From NCBI GenBank assembly GCA_963714055.1, contig OY970227.1, positions 2,046,001-2,110,000 of the forward strand: DNA of 64,000 nt, read 5' to 3'. The translations under genes and the position numbers were made by a program. Of this stretch, positions 1 to 8,531 are shown one piece after another. The notes below the pieces were generated by a model. That model saw only the letters and a program-made list of their open reading frames with translations. It searched no databases and was not told the origin of the DNA. How positions within the stretch are numbered: position 1 is the first letter of the stretch; the number at the start of each line of letters is the position of its first letter. The stretch is from JACDBE01 sp963714055 (lineage in GTDB: Bacteria > Actinomycetota > Acidimicrobiia > Spongiisociales > UBA5794).

Positions 1-17
1 TGACGAGGACAGGGCGG

Positions 18-693
18 TTGCGGGCGTGGTACCGCGACTTCGAGCGGTCGTCGGACGCCTACGGGGTGGTCGTCCTCCTGCTGATCGTGCTGATCATCCT
101 CCCGATGGCCGATCGGGCCGTTCGGCAAGGAGGTGGTCACCTTCGCCACCGCGGTGGTGGCCGGCGCCGTGGTCGTGCTCACGCTGCGCGCGTCCTGGGT
201 GAGGCCCTGGTTGGTGAACGTCGCCGCCGTCATCTGGGTCACGGCGATCGTCGGTGCCATCCTGCCGGAACGCTCGGTGCTGGAAGCCATCGGAGGAGTC
301 GGCCTCGGCCTGCTCCTGATCGTGTCGCCTGGCGCCATCCTCAACCGCATCGTCCGCCACAAGCGAGTGACGGTGAAGACGGTGTACGGGTCGATCGCCG
401 TCTACCTGCAGATCGGAGTGGCCTACAGCCTGCTCTACCTCGAGCTCTTTCGCGTCGACCCGGCGACCTATCCATCGGTATCGGACGGAACTCTGGGCAC
501 CTTCATCTACTACAGCTTCGTGACGTTGACCACGGTGGGCTACGGCGACATCACCCCGGTCACCGAGGCGGGTCGCACCCTGGCGATCTTCGAGGCGTTG
601 ATCGGCCAGATCTTCCTGGTCATTGTTGTCGCCCGCATCGTGGCGCTCCTCGGCAGCGAGGCACGACTGAAGGACAGCAACCCGGAGGAGTGA
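18..693 (+). CDS. Two-TM-pore potassium channel family protein (frameshifted)
   Basis: Integral membrane ion channel of the Ion_trans_2 type. The selectivity filter TTVGYGDITP lies near nt 526-558, between a pore helix (FIYYSFVTL) and a last hydrophobic helix (LAIFEALIGQIFLVIVVARIV). Several further hydrophobic segments precede it. The N-terminal stretch from the TTG at 18 (hydrophobic VVVLLLIVLIILPMA) is in a different frame from the rest. One surplus base near 114 reconnects it to GPFGKEVVTFATAVV, so an intact gene would read 18-693. The frame is also open to the left edge of the window, so the true start may lie outside. There is no cytoplasmic RCK domain. The family is clear from the filter; the conducted ion (K+) follows from the GYGD signature. 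Confidence 0.8.
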
Positions 694-755
694 CCGGCAG
701 GCTCGCCGGGTACGAGAGCGCGGTACCGTGAGGGTCCCGAAGAAGGAGCCACGAC

Positions 756-1214
756 ATGGGAGCAAGCGCGCGCGAGGACTGGGAGGACGTGGGCTCGAAG
801 CTCACCGGGCTCGGTCTCAAGCTCAAGATGCACTTCGAGCAGGCGGCGAAGGAAGGCCGACCCGTCGACGAGGACAAGGTGAAGGAGAGTCTCCACAAGG
901 TGGGCGACGCCATCGAGCAGACCTTCAACGCCCTCGGTGCCGCCTCCCGGGACGAAGCGGTGATCCAGGACGTCAAGGATGCCGGTCGCTCGACGATCGA
1001 CGCCCTCGACGCCACCTTCTCCGTGCTGGGTGAGCGTTTCCGGGCGGCGGTCAAACCGGCCGAGGACCCGCTCGCCGCCGCCGAGGACTCCTCCACCGCG
1101 GCCGCCGCTACGGATCAGCCGACGGGAGCAGAGCCGCCCGGTACTCCGGATCCTGGCGCTGCCGAGCCCACTCCGGAAGGTGAGCCGCCTGCCGGCCCCG
1201 AAGCCACGGAGTAG
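756..1214 (+). CDS. Acidic coiled-coil-like hypothetical protein
   Basis: A 152-residue soluble protein that I cannot assign to a named family. An AGGAGCC ribosome-binding site stands ahead of ATG 756. The first ~105 residues are amphipathic and helix-rich (for example ALGAASRDEAVIQDVKDAG). The tail from about residue 110 is low-complexity Pro/Glu/Ala (PTGAEPPGTPDPGAAEPTPE), probably disordered. No signal peptide or membrane segment is seen. It lies between the channel gene and two serine tRNAs on the opposite strand. Confidence 0.6.
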   Translation: MGASAREDWEDVGSKLTGLGLKLKMHFEQAAKEGRPVDEDKVKESLHKVGDAIEQTFNALGAASRDEAVIQDVKDAGRSTIDALDATFSVLGERFRAAVKPAEDPLAAAEDSSTAAAATDQPTGAEPPGTPDPGAAEPTPEGEPPAGPEATE

Positions 1215-1304
1215 CGGAGAGGGAGGGATTCGAACCCTCGAGGGGGTTTAACACCCCCTACTCGCTTAGCAGGCGAGCGCCTTCGACCACTCGGCCACCT
1301 CTCC
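1215..1304 (-). tRNA. tRNA-Ser (GCU)
   Basis: A 90-nt class II tRNA on the complement. The acceptor GGAGAGG pairs with CCTCTCC and the discriminator is G. The anticodon loop read on the minus strand is CTGCTAA, giving anticodon GCT. It has a long variable arm (TAGGGGGTG...CCCCCTCGA) and a T-loop TTCGAAT. It reads AGC/AGU codons. No CCA is encoded. It is separated from the next tRNA by only 2 bp, so the two are probably co-transcribed. Confidence 0.95.
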
Positions 1305-1306
1305 GG

Positions 1307-1397
1307 CGGAGGGAGAGGGATTTGAACCCTCGAGGCGGCTTACACCACCTACACGCTTTCCAGGCGTGCGCACTAGGCCAGACTATGCGATCCCTCC
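1307..1397 (-). tRNA. tRNA-Ser (GGA)
   Basis: A 91-nt class II tRNA on the complement. The acceptor GGAGGGA pairs with TCCCTCC and the discriminator is G. The anticodon loop CTGGAAA gives anticodon GGA. It has a long variable arm and a T-loop TTCAAAT. It reads UCC/UCU. It lies directly upstream of tRNA-Ser(GCU) in the same orientation and is divergent from tadA. Confidence 0.95.
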
Positions 1398-1444
1398 GGG
1401 TGCCCGCATTGTAGGAGTCCCCATCCGACCGGTCTGGAGTTGAG

Positions 1445-1912
1445 ATGACGGCTGACCCCGACTGGGACGTAGCGATGGGGCTCGCCCTCGACCAGGCCAG
1501 GCTCGCCGCCGGCGAGGGCGACGTCCCGGTGGGAGCCGTGCTGCTCGACCCGACGGGGGAGATCGCCTTCGCCGACCACAACCGCCGCCAGGAGACCGGC
1601 GACGTCACCGCCCATGCCGAGCTGCTGGTGCTCTCCGCGGCCACCAGGGCGGCCGGAGACTGGCGGCTCGATGGCTACACGCTCGTGGTCTCCCTCGAGC
1701 CATGCCCGATGTGCGCCATGGCGGCGGTCTGGGCGCGGGTCGAGCGCATCGTGTTCGGCGCCGCCGATCCCAAGGCGGGGGCAGCGTGGAGCCTGTACAA
1801 CATCCCCCAGGACGCTCGGCTCAACCACCGGTGCGAAGTCGTCGGCGGCGTCCGCGCCGAGGAGTCGGCGGTGCTCCTGGAGCGCTTCTTCGGGGATCGA
1901 CGCCACCAATGA
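1445..1912 (+). CDS. tadA: tRNA-specific adenosine deaminase
   Basis: Zinc-dependent deaminase of the CDA fold. It converts A34 of tRNA-Arg(ACG) to inosine in the cytoplasm. The 155 residues match the family length. The catalytic HAE motif is seen in DVTAHAELLVLSAA (His/Glu near residues 58-60), and the second zinc site PCPMCAMA lies near residues 87-94. ATG 1445 is the first start consistent with the family. It sits among serine tRNA genes. No frameshift or missing active-site residue is seen. The C-terminal helix ends at RFFGDRRHQ. Confidence 0.93.
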   Translation: MTADPDWDVAMGLALDQARLAAGEGDVPVGAVLLDPTGEIAFADHNRRQETGDVTAHAELLVLSAATRAAGDWRLDGYTLVVSLEPCPMCAMAAVWARVERIVFGAADPKAGAAWSLYNIPQDARLNHRCEVVGGVRAEESAVLLERFFGDRRHQ

Positions 1913-1953
1913 CCCATACGGACCGCCGGCGACGGTCACCTACAATCGTGAAC

Positions 1954-2042
1954 GGAGGGATGGCCGAGCGGACGAAGGCGGCAGTCTCGAAAACTGTTGG
2001 GCCTCATTAGGGGTCCCGTGGGTTCGAATCCCACTCCCTCCG
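1954..2042 (+). tRNA. tRNA-Ser (CGA)
   Basis: An 89-nt class II tRNA. The acceptor GGAGGGA (1954-1960) pairs with TCCCTCC (2035-2041) and the discriminator is G2042. The anticodon loop CTCGAAA gives anticodon CGA, reading UCG. It has a long variable arm and a T-loop TTCGAAT. The 3' end abuts the left arm of an inverted-repeat element that starts at 2042. Confidence 0.95.
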
Positions 2043-2229
2043 CCGAAACCCTTGCTACGGAGGCTGTCGCATGAATCATGTGGCGTGGGCGGGCGCCCCA
2101 CCTGAGGCCCGATTCTGCGGTCTCTCTCCCACCAGCCTCTCAGAATCGATGCTGATCTAACACGAGTCTCCCATTTGGGGCTCGCTGCACCCATTCGTGC
2201 AACAGCCTCCTACGTAAGGGTTTCCGGCT
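2042..2229. repeat. MITE-like inverted-repeat element abutting tRNA-Ser(CGA)
   Basis: About 188 bp bounded by imperfect inverted arms of ~35 bp, 2042-2076 and 2193-2229. The shared core reads AAACCCTT, then GAGGCTGT and GCA/GCAT towards the inside, with a few mismatches and one-base gaps. Inside, CGATTCTG (2110-2117) pairs with CAGAATCG (2141-2148), giving a nested hairpin. No coding capacity is seen. The size and structure fit a miniature inverted-repeat transposable element or a large structured RNA. The next ~270 bases to 2501 hold nothing I recognise. Confidence 0.6.
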
Positions 2230-2501
2230 GTCTGGAAGGCAGGGGCACCACTCGGCCTCCGCCCTCCGGGGCGCGCTGGGGCGTAGCAGGCGGAGTGCCC
2301 CAAGACAGCTCACCCCGGATCTCGGTCGCCGCCTCCGTCATTGGCGAGAAACTGCGGTGTGGCGACGACCCGGTTCTCGTGTGTCCTGGGGGAGCCGACG
2401 ACAAGCCGGCCAGTGATGTCGGTAGCGGCTTCGGACCACCTCGAGGCGACGATCGACACATCGTCGGCGGAAGGCGGACCGGGCGTCCCGGAGCCGCTTC
2501 T

Positions 2502-3110
2502 CTAGCTGGTGTCGTCGGGCGTGTGGTGAAGGGTCCCGTTCAACAGGATGTCGATCAGGTTGTCGATCAGGAGATTGACGACCGATTTGTCGGAGAAGTC
2601 CTCGCCGTATACCGAGCTCTTCACCCGCTCCAGACCCGCTGTGGTTATCAGGACGTCGACGAACATGCTGATGAACACGTATGGCGGAACCGCTCGCAGA
2701 TACCCGGTAGCCATCAGATCCTTCAAGAGCGCCGTCAGCGCCTCCACCCCCGGGCGGAGCGCCTCTTCCACCTCTGTCTCGAATGCGGGGTGGATCGACG
2801 CCTGCAGCATCAGGCGGGTTACTACCTCCTGTCCCGCGATGACGCTCCCGAGTCTCCTGAGCACGACTCTCAGCACGTCGCGTTGCGACAGATCTCGAAG
2901 GTCGTCGCCCACCTCGATGGCGGCAATCCATTGTGACCCGCAGTAGCTGATGACGTCCCGATAGAGCTGCTCTTTGGTGCCGAAGTGATAATTGAGCGTC
3001 GGCTGGGCGACGCCCGCCTTCTCGGCGATCGACGAGAGAGATGTGCCGTCGAACCCGTGCTGGGAGAAGAGGTCGATGCTGGCGTCGATCAACCGTTGGC
3101 GGGTCACCAT
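2502..3110 (-). CDS. TetR/AcrR family transcriptional regulator
   Basis: A 202-residue one-component repressor. The N-terminal helix-turn-helix of the TetR family spans roughly residues 5-50: RLIDASIDLFSQHGFDGTSL followed by SSIAEKAGVAQPTLNYHFGT, then KEQLYRDVI. The remaining ~150 residues form the helical ligand/dimer domain and carry no recognisable effector signature. The ATG at 3110 fits the family start. No clear target operon is adjacent: upstream is a 365-bp intergenic region and then a divergent small coiled-coil protein gene, which is a possible target. Confidence 0.9.
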   Translation of the reverse strand: MVTRQRLIDASIDLFSQHGFDGTSLSSIAEKAGVAQPTLNYHFGTKEQLYRDVISYCGSQWIAAIEVGDDLRDLSQRDVLRVVLRRLGSVIAGQEVVTRLMLQASIHPAFETEVEEALRPGVEALTALLKDLMATGYLRAVPPYVFISMFVDVLITTAGLERVKSSVYGEDFSDKSVVNLLIDNLIDILLNGTLHHTPDDTS

Positions 3111-3475
3111 CGAGTCGACTCCTGGTCGGTTCGAGTCTGTTTGGTGAGTGAGTGGATCTCATGGTCACGGCGGAGTGGCCGGGTCACACCGGAACCAATC
3201 ACGCTGGCGCGGCGCTGACCTCGCCCGACCACAGCGAGCTGGTGCACGGCCAGAGAGTTGACGAAACTGATTGACAGATTCATGTTGTCTATGATACCAT
3301 CAGTTCCGTTGATAGCAACGATCAGAGTCCCAAGACCCTAGCAAAGGGCATGACAGGACCGAGGATCGCAGGAAGGAGCCGGCTGGCCGCCGTGCACAGC
3401 CGGGTGCGCCAATCGGCGGCACCTCGACAGCGCCGGTCAGTGACGGCGAAGTAGACACGAGAGAGGAGACAGGAA
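3111..3475. other. Intergenic region with candidate promoter/operator sites
   Basis: No gene is supported. A TTGACA (3271-3276) and a TATGAT (3290-3295) occur here, but with only a 13-bp spacer, shorter than a standard sigma-70 promoter. Just after them, CGTTG (3307-3311) and CAACG (3316-3320) form a short inverted repeat that could be a TetR operator. The AT content is locally raised. These sites could serve the regulator (minus) or the gene starting at 3476 (plus). Confidence 0.35.
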
Positions 3476-3901
3476 ATGGCGAAGCTGTCAGAGCAACTGG
3501 GGCTTCTTGCCGATCGCGCCGCTGCGATCGAACAGCGAGCCGAAGCGGCCCGGAATGAGGCCGCCGAGAAGCGTGACGTGAAGGTGGCGGAGGCTCGAGC
3601 CGGCCTCGAGGCGCAGCAGGAGGCCTTCACCGAGCAGGTGACGGCCATGTCCGGGGACATCCAGGCAGAGTGGCGGGGTCTCAAGGACTCCTTGCAGAGC
3701 GCCAGGGACAAGATGCGGTCCAACGTCGACAAGGGCGTCCGGACAGTCGAGTTGAAGGACGCCGAGCTCGCCGCCGACTTGGCTGAGGGCTACGCATACG
3801 ACGCAGTCGAATTCGCACTGCTCGCAGTGGCCGAGGCCGACGCTGCCGTGATGGATTCCGTCGCGGCGAGGGTCCGGGCGAACGAGCTGGCGGGCATCTG
3901 A
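3476..3901 (+). CDS. Coiled-coil hypothetical protein beside HdeD
   Basis: A 141-residue protein without a named family. An AGGAGACAGGAA Shine-Dalgarno region precedes ATG 3476. The sequence is rich in Ala/Glu/Arg heptads (RAAAIEQRAEAARNEAAEKR, then KVAEARAGLEAQQEAFTEQV), so a long coiled coil is expected over roughly residues 10-85. The remainder (DAELAADLAEGYAYDAVEFA) is helical and acidic. No signal peptide or membrane segment. It is followed by a strong hairpin terminator and then an hdeD-like gene. A stress or envelope role is inferred from context only. Confidence 0.65.
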   Translation: MAKLSEQLGLLADRAAAIEQRAEAARNEAAEKRDVKVAEARAGLEAQQEAFTEQVTAMSGDIQAEWRGLKDSLQSARDKMRSNVDKGVRTVELKDAELAADLAEGYAYDAVEFALLAVAEADAAVMDSVAARVRANELAGI

Positions 3902-3920
3902 GAACGACAGACCTGACCCG

Positions 3921-3949
3921 GGGCTCACGGTGCGCGGCACCGTGAGCCC
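3921..3949. terminator. Strong GC hairpin after the coiled-coil gene
   Basis: GGGCTCACGGTGC (3921-3933) and GCACCGTGAGCCC (3937-3949) form a perfect 13-bp stem with a 3-nt loop, starting 20 bp after the stop at 3901. No U-tract follows, as is common in high-GC actinobacteria. It probably ends the transcript of the upstream gene and separates it from the gene at 4013. Confidence 0.65.
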
Positions 3950-4012
3950 GGCCCGGGTTGTGATGACGGCTGGGGTGGGCGAGAACCCGGCTACACGAAA
4001 GGAGAATGGACA

Positions 4013-4600
4013 ATGACGACAACGACATCAACCTCAACCCCGTTCCGCAGCCAATTGACCACCGGGGCCAAGAGGTGGTCGTGGCTGTGGCTCATCGCCG
4101 GGGTCTTGTGGATCTTGATCTCGGTGATCATCCTCCAGTTCGACGAGGCATCGGCTGCGACCGTCGGCGCCATCGCCGGTGTCATGCTGATCTACGCCGG
4201 GGTCGAGTACTTCTTCATCGGATCAGTGACGCGTGGAGTGGGATGGCTCTGGTACCTGTTCGGTGGTGTCCTCGTTGTGGGGGGCATGATCGCCCTCTTC
4301 TATCCGACGCGGACCTTCTTCGCCATTGCCAACATTCTCGGGTACATGTTGGTGTTCATCGGGGTCATGTGGATCGTCGAGGCGTTCCTCGCCCGCGACT
4401 ACAACGACCTCTGGTGGCTGAGCCTGGTGGCCGGGATCCTCATGTTGGGACTCGGGTTCTGGCTGGCGGGTCAGTTCCTCGTCACCCAGGCAGCGGCAGT
4501 GCTCGTATTCGCCGGGATCTGGGCGATGATGAGAGGAGTCCTCGACATCACCGCCTTCTTCACGATGAGAAGCGTGGCCGACGCCATTCCGACTGAATGA
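4013..4600 (+). CDS. HdeD family acid-resistance membrane protein (DUF308)
   Basis: A 195-residue polytopic inner-membrane protein with six hydrophobic segments in three pairs (for example WSWLWLIAGVLWILISVIIL, YLFGGVLVVGGMIALFYPT, LVAGILMLGLGFWLAG). This is the DUF308 repeat layout, and the GxxxLLxGxxxLxxP-like pattern occurs in each pair. The family is linked to acid and general stress in enterobacteria. Here the role is unknown. AAAGGAGAA precedes ATG 4013. It is monocistronic, between a terminator and a 230-bp gap in which I see no gene. Confidence 0.85.
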   Translation: MTTTTSTSTPFRSQLTTGAKRWSWLWLIAGVLWILISVIILQFDEASAATVGAIAGVMLIYAGVEYFFIGSVTRGVGWLWYLFGGVLVVGGMIALFYPTRTFFAIANILGYMLVFIGVMWIVEAFLARDYNDLWWLSLVAGILMLGLGFWLAGQFLVTQAAAVLVFAGIWAMMRGVLDITAFFTMRSVADAIPTE

Positions 4601-4832
4601 CACCAGCCGGGTGGTCGCTGAGATCGAAGCAGAGGTCCACCCATGCACCCATCCGCAAAGACAGTCGTTGCATGGGTGACCTCGGTCTCCGTCGCGCGAA
4701 CGCTCTCGTCTCATCGTATCGTTCGAGCCTGTGTTCGGTCCGGGGCCTGCCAGCCCTGGGTCGGAGAGTGCGACAGCGTCAACAGCCCGCCGAGCTCGGT
4801 GATCGGCCGGTCCGAGGTCTAGGGAGAGAGCG

Positions 4833-6356
4833 GTGCCCAACCATCCGGTCCTGATCGTGAACCCGGGAAGCGGCAACGGCCGCGCCGCCGCCATCGACCT
4901 GGTCCACACTGCGCAACGGCTGGGCCTGGAGACGGTGATCATGCAGCCCGGCGATGACCTCGCCGAACTAGCAGGCCGCTTGGTGGATCGAGGGTGCGAC
5001 CACCTCATGATGGCTGGAGGTGACGGTTCCCTTGCGATCGTTGCCGAGGTTGCGATCGCCCGGGACGTCCCCTTTTCCTGTGTACCGGTGGGGACCCGCA
5101 ACCACTTCGCCATGGACCTCGGGCTGGACCGCAGCCATCCCCTGCGATCCCTCGACGCCGCCGTCGACGGCTCTGAGAGGCTGATCGACGTCGGCCTCGT
5201 GTCCGGGCAGGTGTTCCTCAACAACGTGTCGTTCGGCCTTTACCCCCGAGCCATCGCCGACCCCGAGTACCGCAGCCACCGAGCCCGGAGCATCGCCGAC
5301 GCCGCAGTCGACACGGTCAGTCATCCCGAAACCCAGATCACCCTCACCTTGCCCGACGGCCGCGTCGTCTCAGACATCGAGGTGTTGCTCACCTCGAACA
5401 ACCCTTACCTGTTCATCGGGCCGCCTGACTTCGCCGGGCGCCCCGCGCTCGATACCGGTGCGCTGGGGATCGTCGTTGCCGACCGGCGATCGCGGCTCAA
5501 GCGGGGGCCCGCCGCGTTGACCCGGTGGGAGACTCAGAAGATCACCGTTCACTGCGATCCTGCCAGCATCCAGGTCGGTGTCGACGGAGAGCTGAGGCAG
5601 TTCCAGGCCCCTATCGAAGTGGCGATCGCGCCGAAGTCGCTCCGCGTTCTCGTCCCGCGACAGACCCGATCGAGGAGTCTCAAAGAGTCGATCGAGCTAC
5701 TCGACGAACGCGCCGTCGTCCATTTGAGCGGCTGGCCCACCTTGCCCCGACCGAGCGAGGAGGACGCGAGATCGACGCTGCTTCGCCGGGTCGACGAGAT
5801 CGACTCCGGTGTGTTCGAGCGGATCGCGGGATGGGAGTCGCCTGCGATGGACCGCCTCATGCCGGCGTTGTCGCAAGCGGCATCGCACTCCAAGATCTGG
5901 ATGGCGATGGCCGCTGCGATGTCGCTCGTCGGCGGCAGGAAGGGCCGCAGGACTGCAGTGGAGGGCCTTGCGGCGGTCGCGATCACCTCGATTCTCGCCA
6001 ACCTGGTGGCCAAGGGCCTATTCAGGAGACGGCGACCGACCGATCAGGTGCCCGAAGCGCGACGTCTGCCGACGCCGGATTCGTCCTCGATGCCCTCGGG
6101 CCACACCGCATCTGCCGCCGCGTTCACTCGCGTCGTTGGCGCGGCATACCCGGGTCTGCGGATCCCGCTCAATGCCCTCGCCGCCGCAATCGGATTCTCC
6201 CGGGTCTACACCGGAGTGCACTACCCCACCGATGTGATAGTCGGTTGGCTCCTCGGGAAAGGGGTCGGGACGCTCACACGTGCGACGGCTGCCACAACCG
6301 GGGCCATCCATAGCTCAGCGGCCCGCTACCGGGCACGAAGGATCCACCGGTCATGA
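4833..6356 (+). CDS. Diacylglycerol/sphingosine kinase-like + PAP2 phosphatase fusion
   Basis: A 507-residue two-domain lipid enzyme. Residues ~1-285 form a DAGK catalytic domain: VLIVNPGSGNG at the start, the nucleotide-binding MMAGGDGSLAIVAEVAI near residue 53, and GTRNHFAMDLG near 87. Residues ~330-490 form a PAP2 domain with the three phosphatase motifs K-x6-RP (KGLFRRRRPTD), PSGH (SSMPSGHTASA) and SR-x5-H-x3-D (SRVYTGVHYPTDV). The kinase half has no membrane helix; the PAP2 half has several. Such proteins are expected to phosphorylate or dephosphorylate membrane lipids on one polypeptide. The start is GTG 4833. The stop overlaps the corA start by ATGA, so the two genes are coupled. Confidence 0.88.
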   Translation: MPNHPVLIVNPGSGNGRAAAIDLVHTAQRLGLETVIMQPGDDLAELAGRLVDRGCDHLMMAGGDGSLAIVAEVAIARDVPFSCVPVGTRNHFAMDLGLDRSHPLRSLDAAVDGSERLIDVGLVSGQVFLNNVSFGLYPRAIADPEYRSHRARSIADAAVDTVSHPETQITLTLPDGRVVSDIEVLLTSNNPYLFIGPPDFAGRPALDTGALGIVVADRRSRLKRGPAALTRWETQKITVHCDPASIQVGVDGELRQFQAPIEVAIAPKSLRVLVPRQTRSRSLKESIELLDERAVVHLSGWPTLPRPSEEDARSTLLRRVDEIDSGVFERIAGWESPAMDRLMPALSQAASHSKIWMAMAAAMSLVGGRKGRRTAVEGLAAVAITSILANLVAKGLFRRRRPTDQVPEARRLPTPDSSSMPSGHTASAAAFTRVVGAAYPGLRIPLNALAAAIGFSRVYTGVHYPTDVIVGWLLGKGVGTLTRATAATTGAIHSSAARYRARRIHRS

Positions 6357-7321
6357 TCGTCGACTGCGCCCAGTATCAGGCCGGGATCCGCATGGGCGAG
6401 CCCTCGACGGTCGCCGACGCCGCCGTCACGGCCAAACAGGGGCCGGGGTTCGTGTTGCTGGCCCTCAGCGAGCCAGATGCAGAGGAACTGACCGAACTCG
6501 CAGCGACGTTCGACCTACCTCCACCCGCCGTTGAGGATGGCCTTGAGGGCCATCAGCGTCCCAAACTGGAGGACCACGGCGACTGCCTGTTCGTTGTCGT
6601 CAAGTCTGTGCACTACGACGAGGCCACGATGCGCATGGACGTCGGTGAACTCGACGTCTTCCTCGGATCGACGTATGCCATCGTGGTGGCGCGCTCTGCC
6701 TTGGAGATCATCCACGCCATGCGCGCCCGCCTCGACGAACATCCACAAGTCGGAGCGCTCGGTCCGATGTCGGCGCTGTGGGCGTTGCTCGACGCTGTGA
6801 TCGATGATGGTGAACGAGTGGTCGACGTGCTGAGCGATCAAGGCGAACGGATCGAACAGAGCGTATTCGAGGGCGACCTCGATCAGAGCGAGGCCATCTA
6901 CCTGCACCGGCGCCGGGCCGACCGTCTGATCAGGAGTGTCCATCCGGTGCTCCCCATCCTCGACACGCTGGAGAGTGGCGAGCCCGTTGCGTCGCCGCAG
7001 GCCCTGCGGCCCTTCCTCAGAGACGTCGGCGACCATGCCCGCAGACTCACCGAGGAGCTGGCACAACTGTCGAGCCGTCTCGATGGGCTGCTCAACGCCA
7101 ACCTGGCCCGGGTGACGGTGCGACAGAACGTGATCATGCAGAAGGTGTCCGCCTGGGCCGCGATCGCCGCTGTGCCCACGATCATCGCCGGGATCTACGG
7201 GATGAACTTCCGCCACTTCCCCGAATTGCGCTGGCCCCTCGGCTACCCGCTGGCAATCGTGATCATGATCGCGGCCGTCCTCGTGCTGCGATGGCATTTC
7301 CGGCGGATCGGCTGGCTCTGA
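6353..7321 (+). CDS. corA: CorA family magnesium/divalent cation transporter
   Basis: A 322-residue CorA. The long cytoplasmic N-terminal domain is followed by two C-terminal helices (MQKVSAWAAIAAVPTIIAGI and LAIVIMIAAVLVLRWHF). The signature YGMNF sits at the mouth of the pore near nt 7198-7212. ATG 6353 overlaps the stop of the lipid kinase/PAP2 gene (ATGA), which implies co-translation. No regulatory element is seen. Substrate is Mg2+ or Co2+/Ni2+ by family; the exact metal cannot be read from sequence. Confidence 0.92.
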   Translation: MIVDCAQYQAGIRMGEPSTVADAAVTAKQGPGFVLLALSEPDAEELTELAATFDLPPPAVEDGLEGHQRPKLEDHGDCLFVVVKSVHYDEATMRMDVGELDVFLGSTYAIVVARSALEIIHAMRARLDEHPQVGALGPMSALWALLDAVIDDGERVVDVLSDQGERIEQSVFEGDLDQSEAIYLHRRRADRLIRSVHPVLPILDTLESGEPVASPQALRPFLRDVGDHARRLTEELAQLSSRLDGLLNANLARVTVRQNVIMQKVSAWAAIAAVPTIIAGIYGMNFRHFPELRWPLGYPLAIVIMIAAVLVLRWHFRRIGWL

Positions 7322-7575
7322 TCGACGAACCTGCACCTCGTGACCCCATGAACGACCAGATCATTCTCGTTCCAGGCTTCGGCCCATAGGTCGATGGCGT
7401 TGACCAGGTAGGCGACGCTGGTGAAGGTGCCGGTGCGGAGCCGCCAGTTGGTGAGCTGGGCGAACCAGCCCTCGACCAGGTTCAACCATGAGCTGCTGGT
7501 CGGGGTGAAGTGGAGGTGCCAGCGGGCCCGTTCGTGGTACGGAACAGACACATCGATCATGAGCGCTGCCAGCAA
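7322..7575 (-). mobile_element. IS630-family transposase C-terminal remnant
   Basis: On the complement a continuous segment resembles the last third of IS630/DDE_3 transposases: ARWHLHFTPTSSSWLNLVEG, then WFAQLTNWRLRTGTFTSVAY and LVNAIDLWAEAWNENDLVVHG. This includes the region of the last catalytic acidic residue (LNLVE). The N-terminal two-thirds, start codon and terminal inverted repeats are missing. It runs up to the end of corA. It is a dead fragment left by an old insertion. Confidence 0.75.
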
Positions 7576-7825
7576 CAGGGCGGGCAGATACAGCATGGTG
7601 ACTGCGACCAACGGCTCGGCGGGCTGTCGGACGGGCGGGCATCGCACACGATCACGGTGCATTCGGCGCCGTGCCCCGCGGCGGGCGAGCCCTCGGTAGC
7701 AGAGCGGGAGGGCCTGTCGACCGGCGCCGGCCACCGGACATGGCGCCAAGTGGGGGCGGACCCCGGTCTCATCCGTGCGATCCGCCGGCTCCGAATACGA
7801 GGTACGCAGCACAGAAAGGATGCGC

Positions 7826-8455
7826 ATGCGACGACAACTCGCAACCCTGGTCACCGCATTGATGCTGGTGGGTGTCCTGGCTATCCCTGCCGGCGCCGCC
7901 GACAACGACGGCGAGGGCGACTTCGTCACCTTCATCGCCCAGGAGGCCGACAAGCACGGCGGCAGCTTCAACATCATCGGCCAAGTCGTCCTCGCCTTGG
8001 CCGACGCCGGCGTGCTCACCTCCGACGATGTGAACGCGCTGGCCTCGGCCGAGATCACCGCCTTCCTGCCGACGGACGTCGCCTTCCGTCGCCTCGCCGC
8101 CGACATCGCCGGCGAGCGGTGGTGGGAGGTCAAGGAGTCGGAGGTCATCGGGATCCTCACCGGGGCCCTCGACCTCGACACGATCGGTGTGGTCGTGGCG
8201 TACCACATCTACGCCGGAGGGCAGGTCGACTACCTGACTGCCCTCGAGCTCGACGACAACCGACGCAATGGGACAGACGTCTTCATCACCATGTACAGCG
8301 GAGGTGACCTCGGCATCGACCGTCGTGGCTGGCTGCTCCAGCTCGACGATGCGGGCGCCGCAGGTCTCGGCACCAACAGTCCCTTTGTGATCTGGCCGAA
8401 CATCGAGGCCGGGAATGCGTTGGTCCACGGGATCGGCGAAGTTCTCCTGCCCTGA
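7826..8455 (+). CDS. Secreted fasciclin-domain protein
   Basis: A ~209-residue exported protein. The signal peptide MRRQLATLVTALMLVGVLAI ends at PAGAA (AxA-type cleavage near residue 25). The rest is a fasciclin (FAS1) adhesion domain with ITAFLPTDVAFRRL and the closing NALVHGIGEVLLP. AAAGGA at 7815-7820 is well spaced for ATG 7826; the ATG at 7820 would overlap it. FAS1 proteins mediate adhesion or bind small hydrophobic ligands, including carotenoids in some cyanobacteria. A strong terminator follows at 8489. Confidence 0.8.
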   Translation: MRRQLATLVTALMLVGVLAIPAGAADNDGEGDFVTFIAQEADKHGGSFNIIGQVVLALADAGVLTSDDVNALASAEITAFLPTDVAFRRLAADIAGERWWEVKESEVIGILTGALDLDTIGVVVAYHIYAGGQVDYLTALELDDNRRNGTDVFITMYSGGDLGIDRRGWLLQLDDAGAAGLGTNSPFVIWPNIEAGNALVHGIGEVLLP

Positions 8456-8488
8456 CTTCGACCGGTAGCACTCGTCTCCATCCGTTGA

Positions 8489-8516
8489 ATGAGGGCCGCC
8501 TTCGGGCGGCCCTCAT
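8489..8516. terminator. GC hairpin terminator with UUCG tetraloop
   Basis: ATGAGGGCCGCC (8489-8500) and GGCGGCCCTCAT (8505-8516) form a perfect 12-bp stem closed by a TTCG loop, 33 bp after the fasciclin stop. There is no U-tract. The stable UUCG loop and position support termination of the fasciclin transcript. Confidence 0.8.
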
Positions 8517-8531
8517 CGGCGTGACTGTGGC

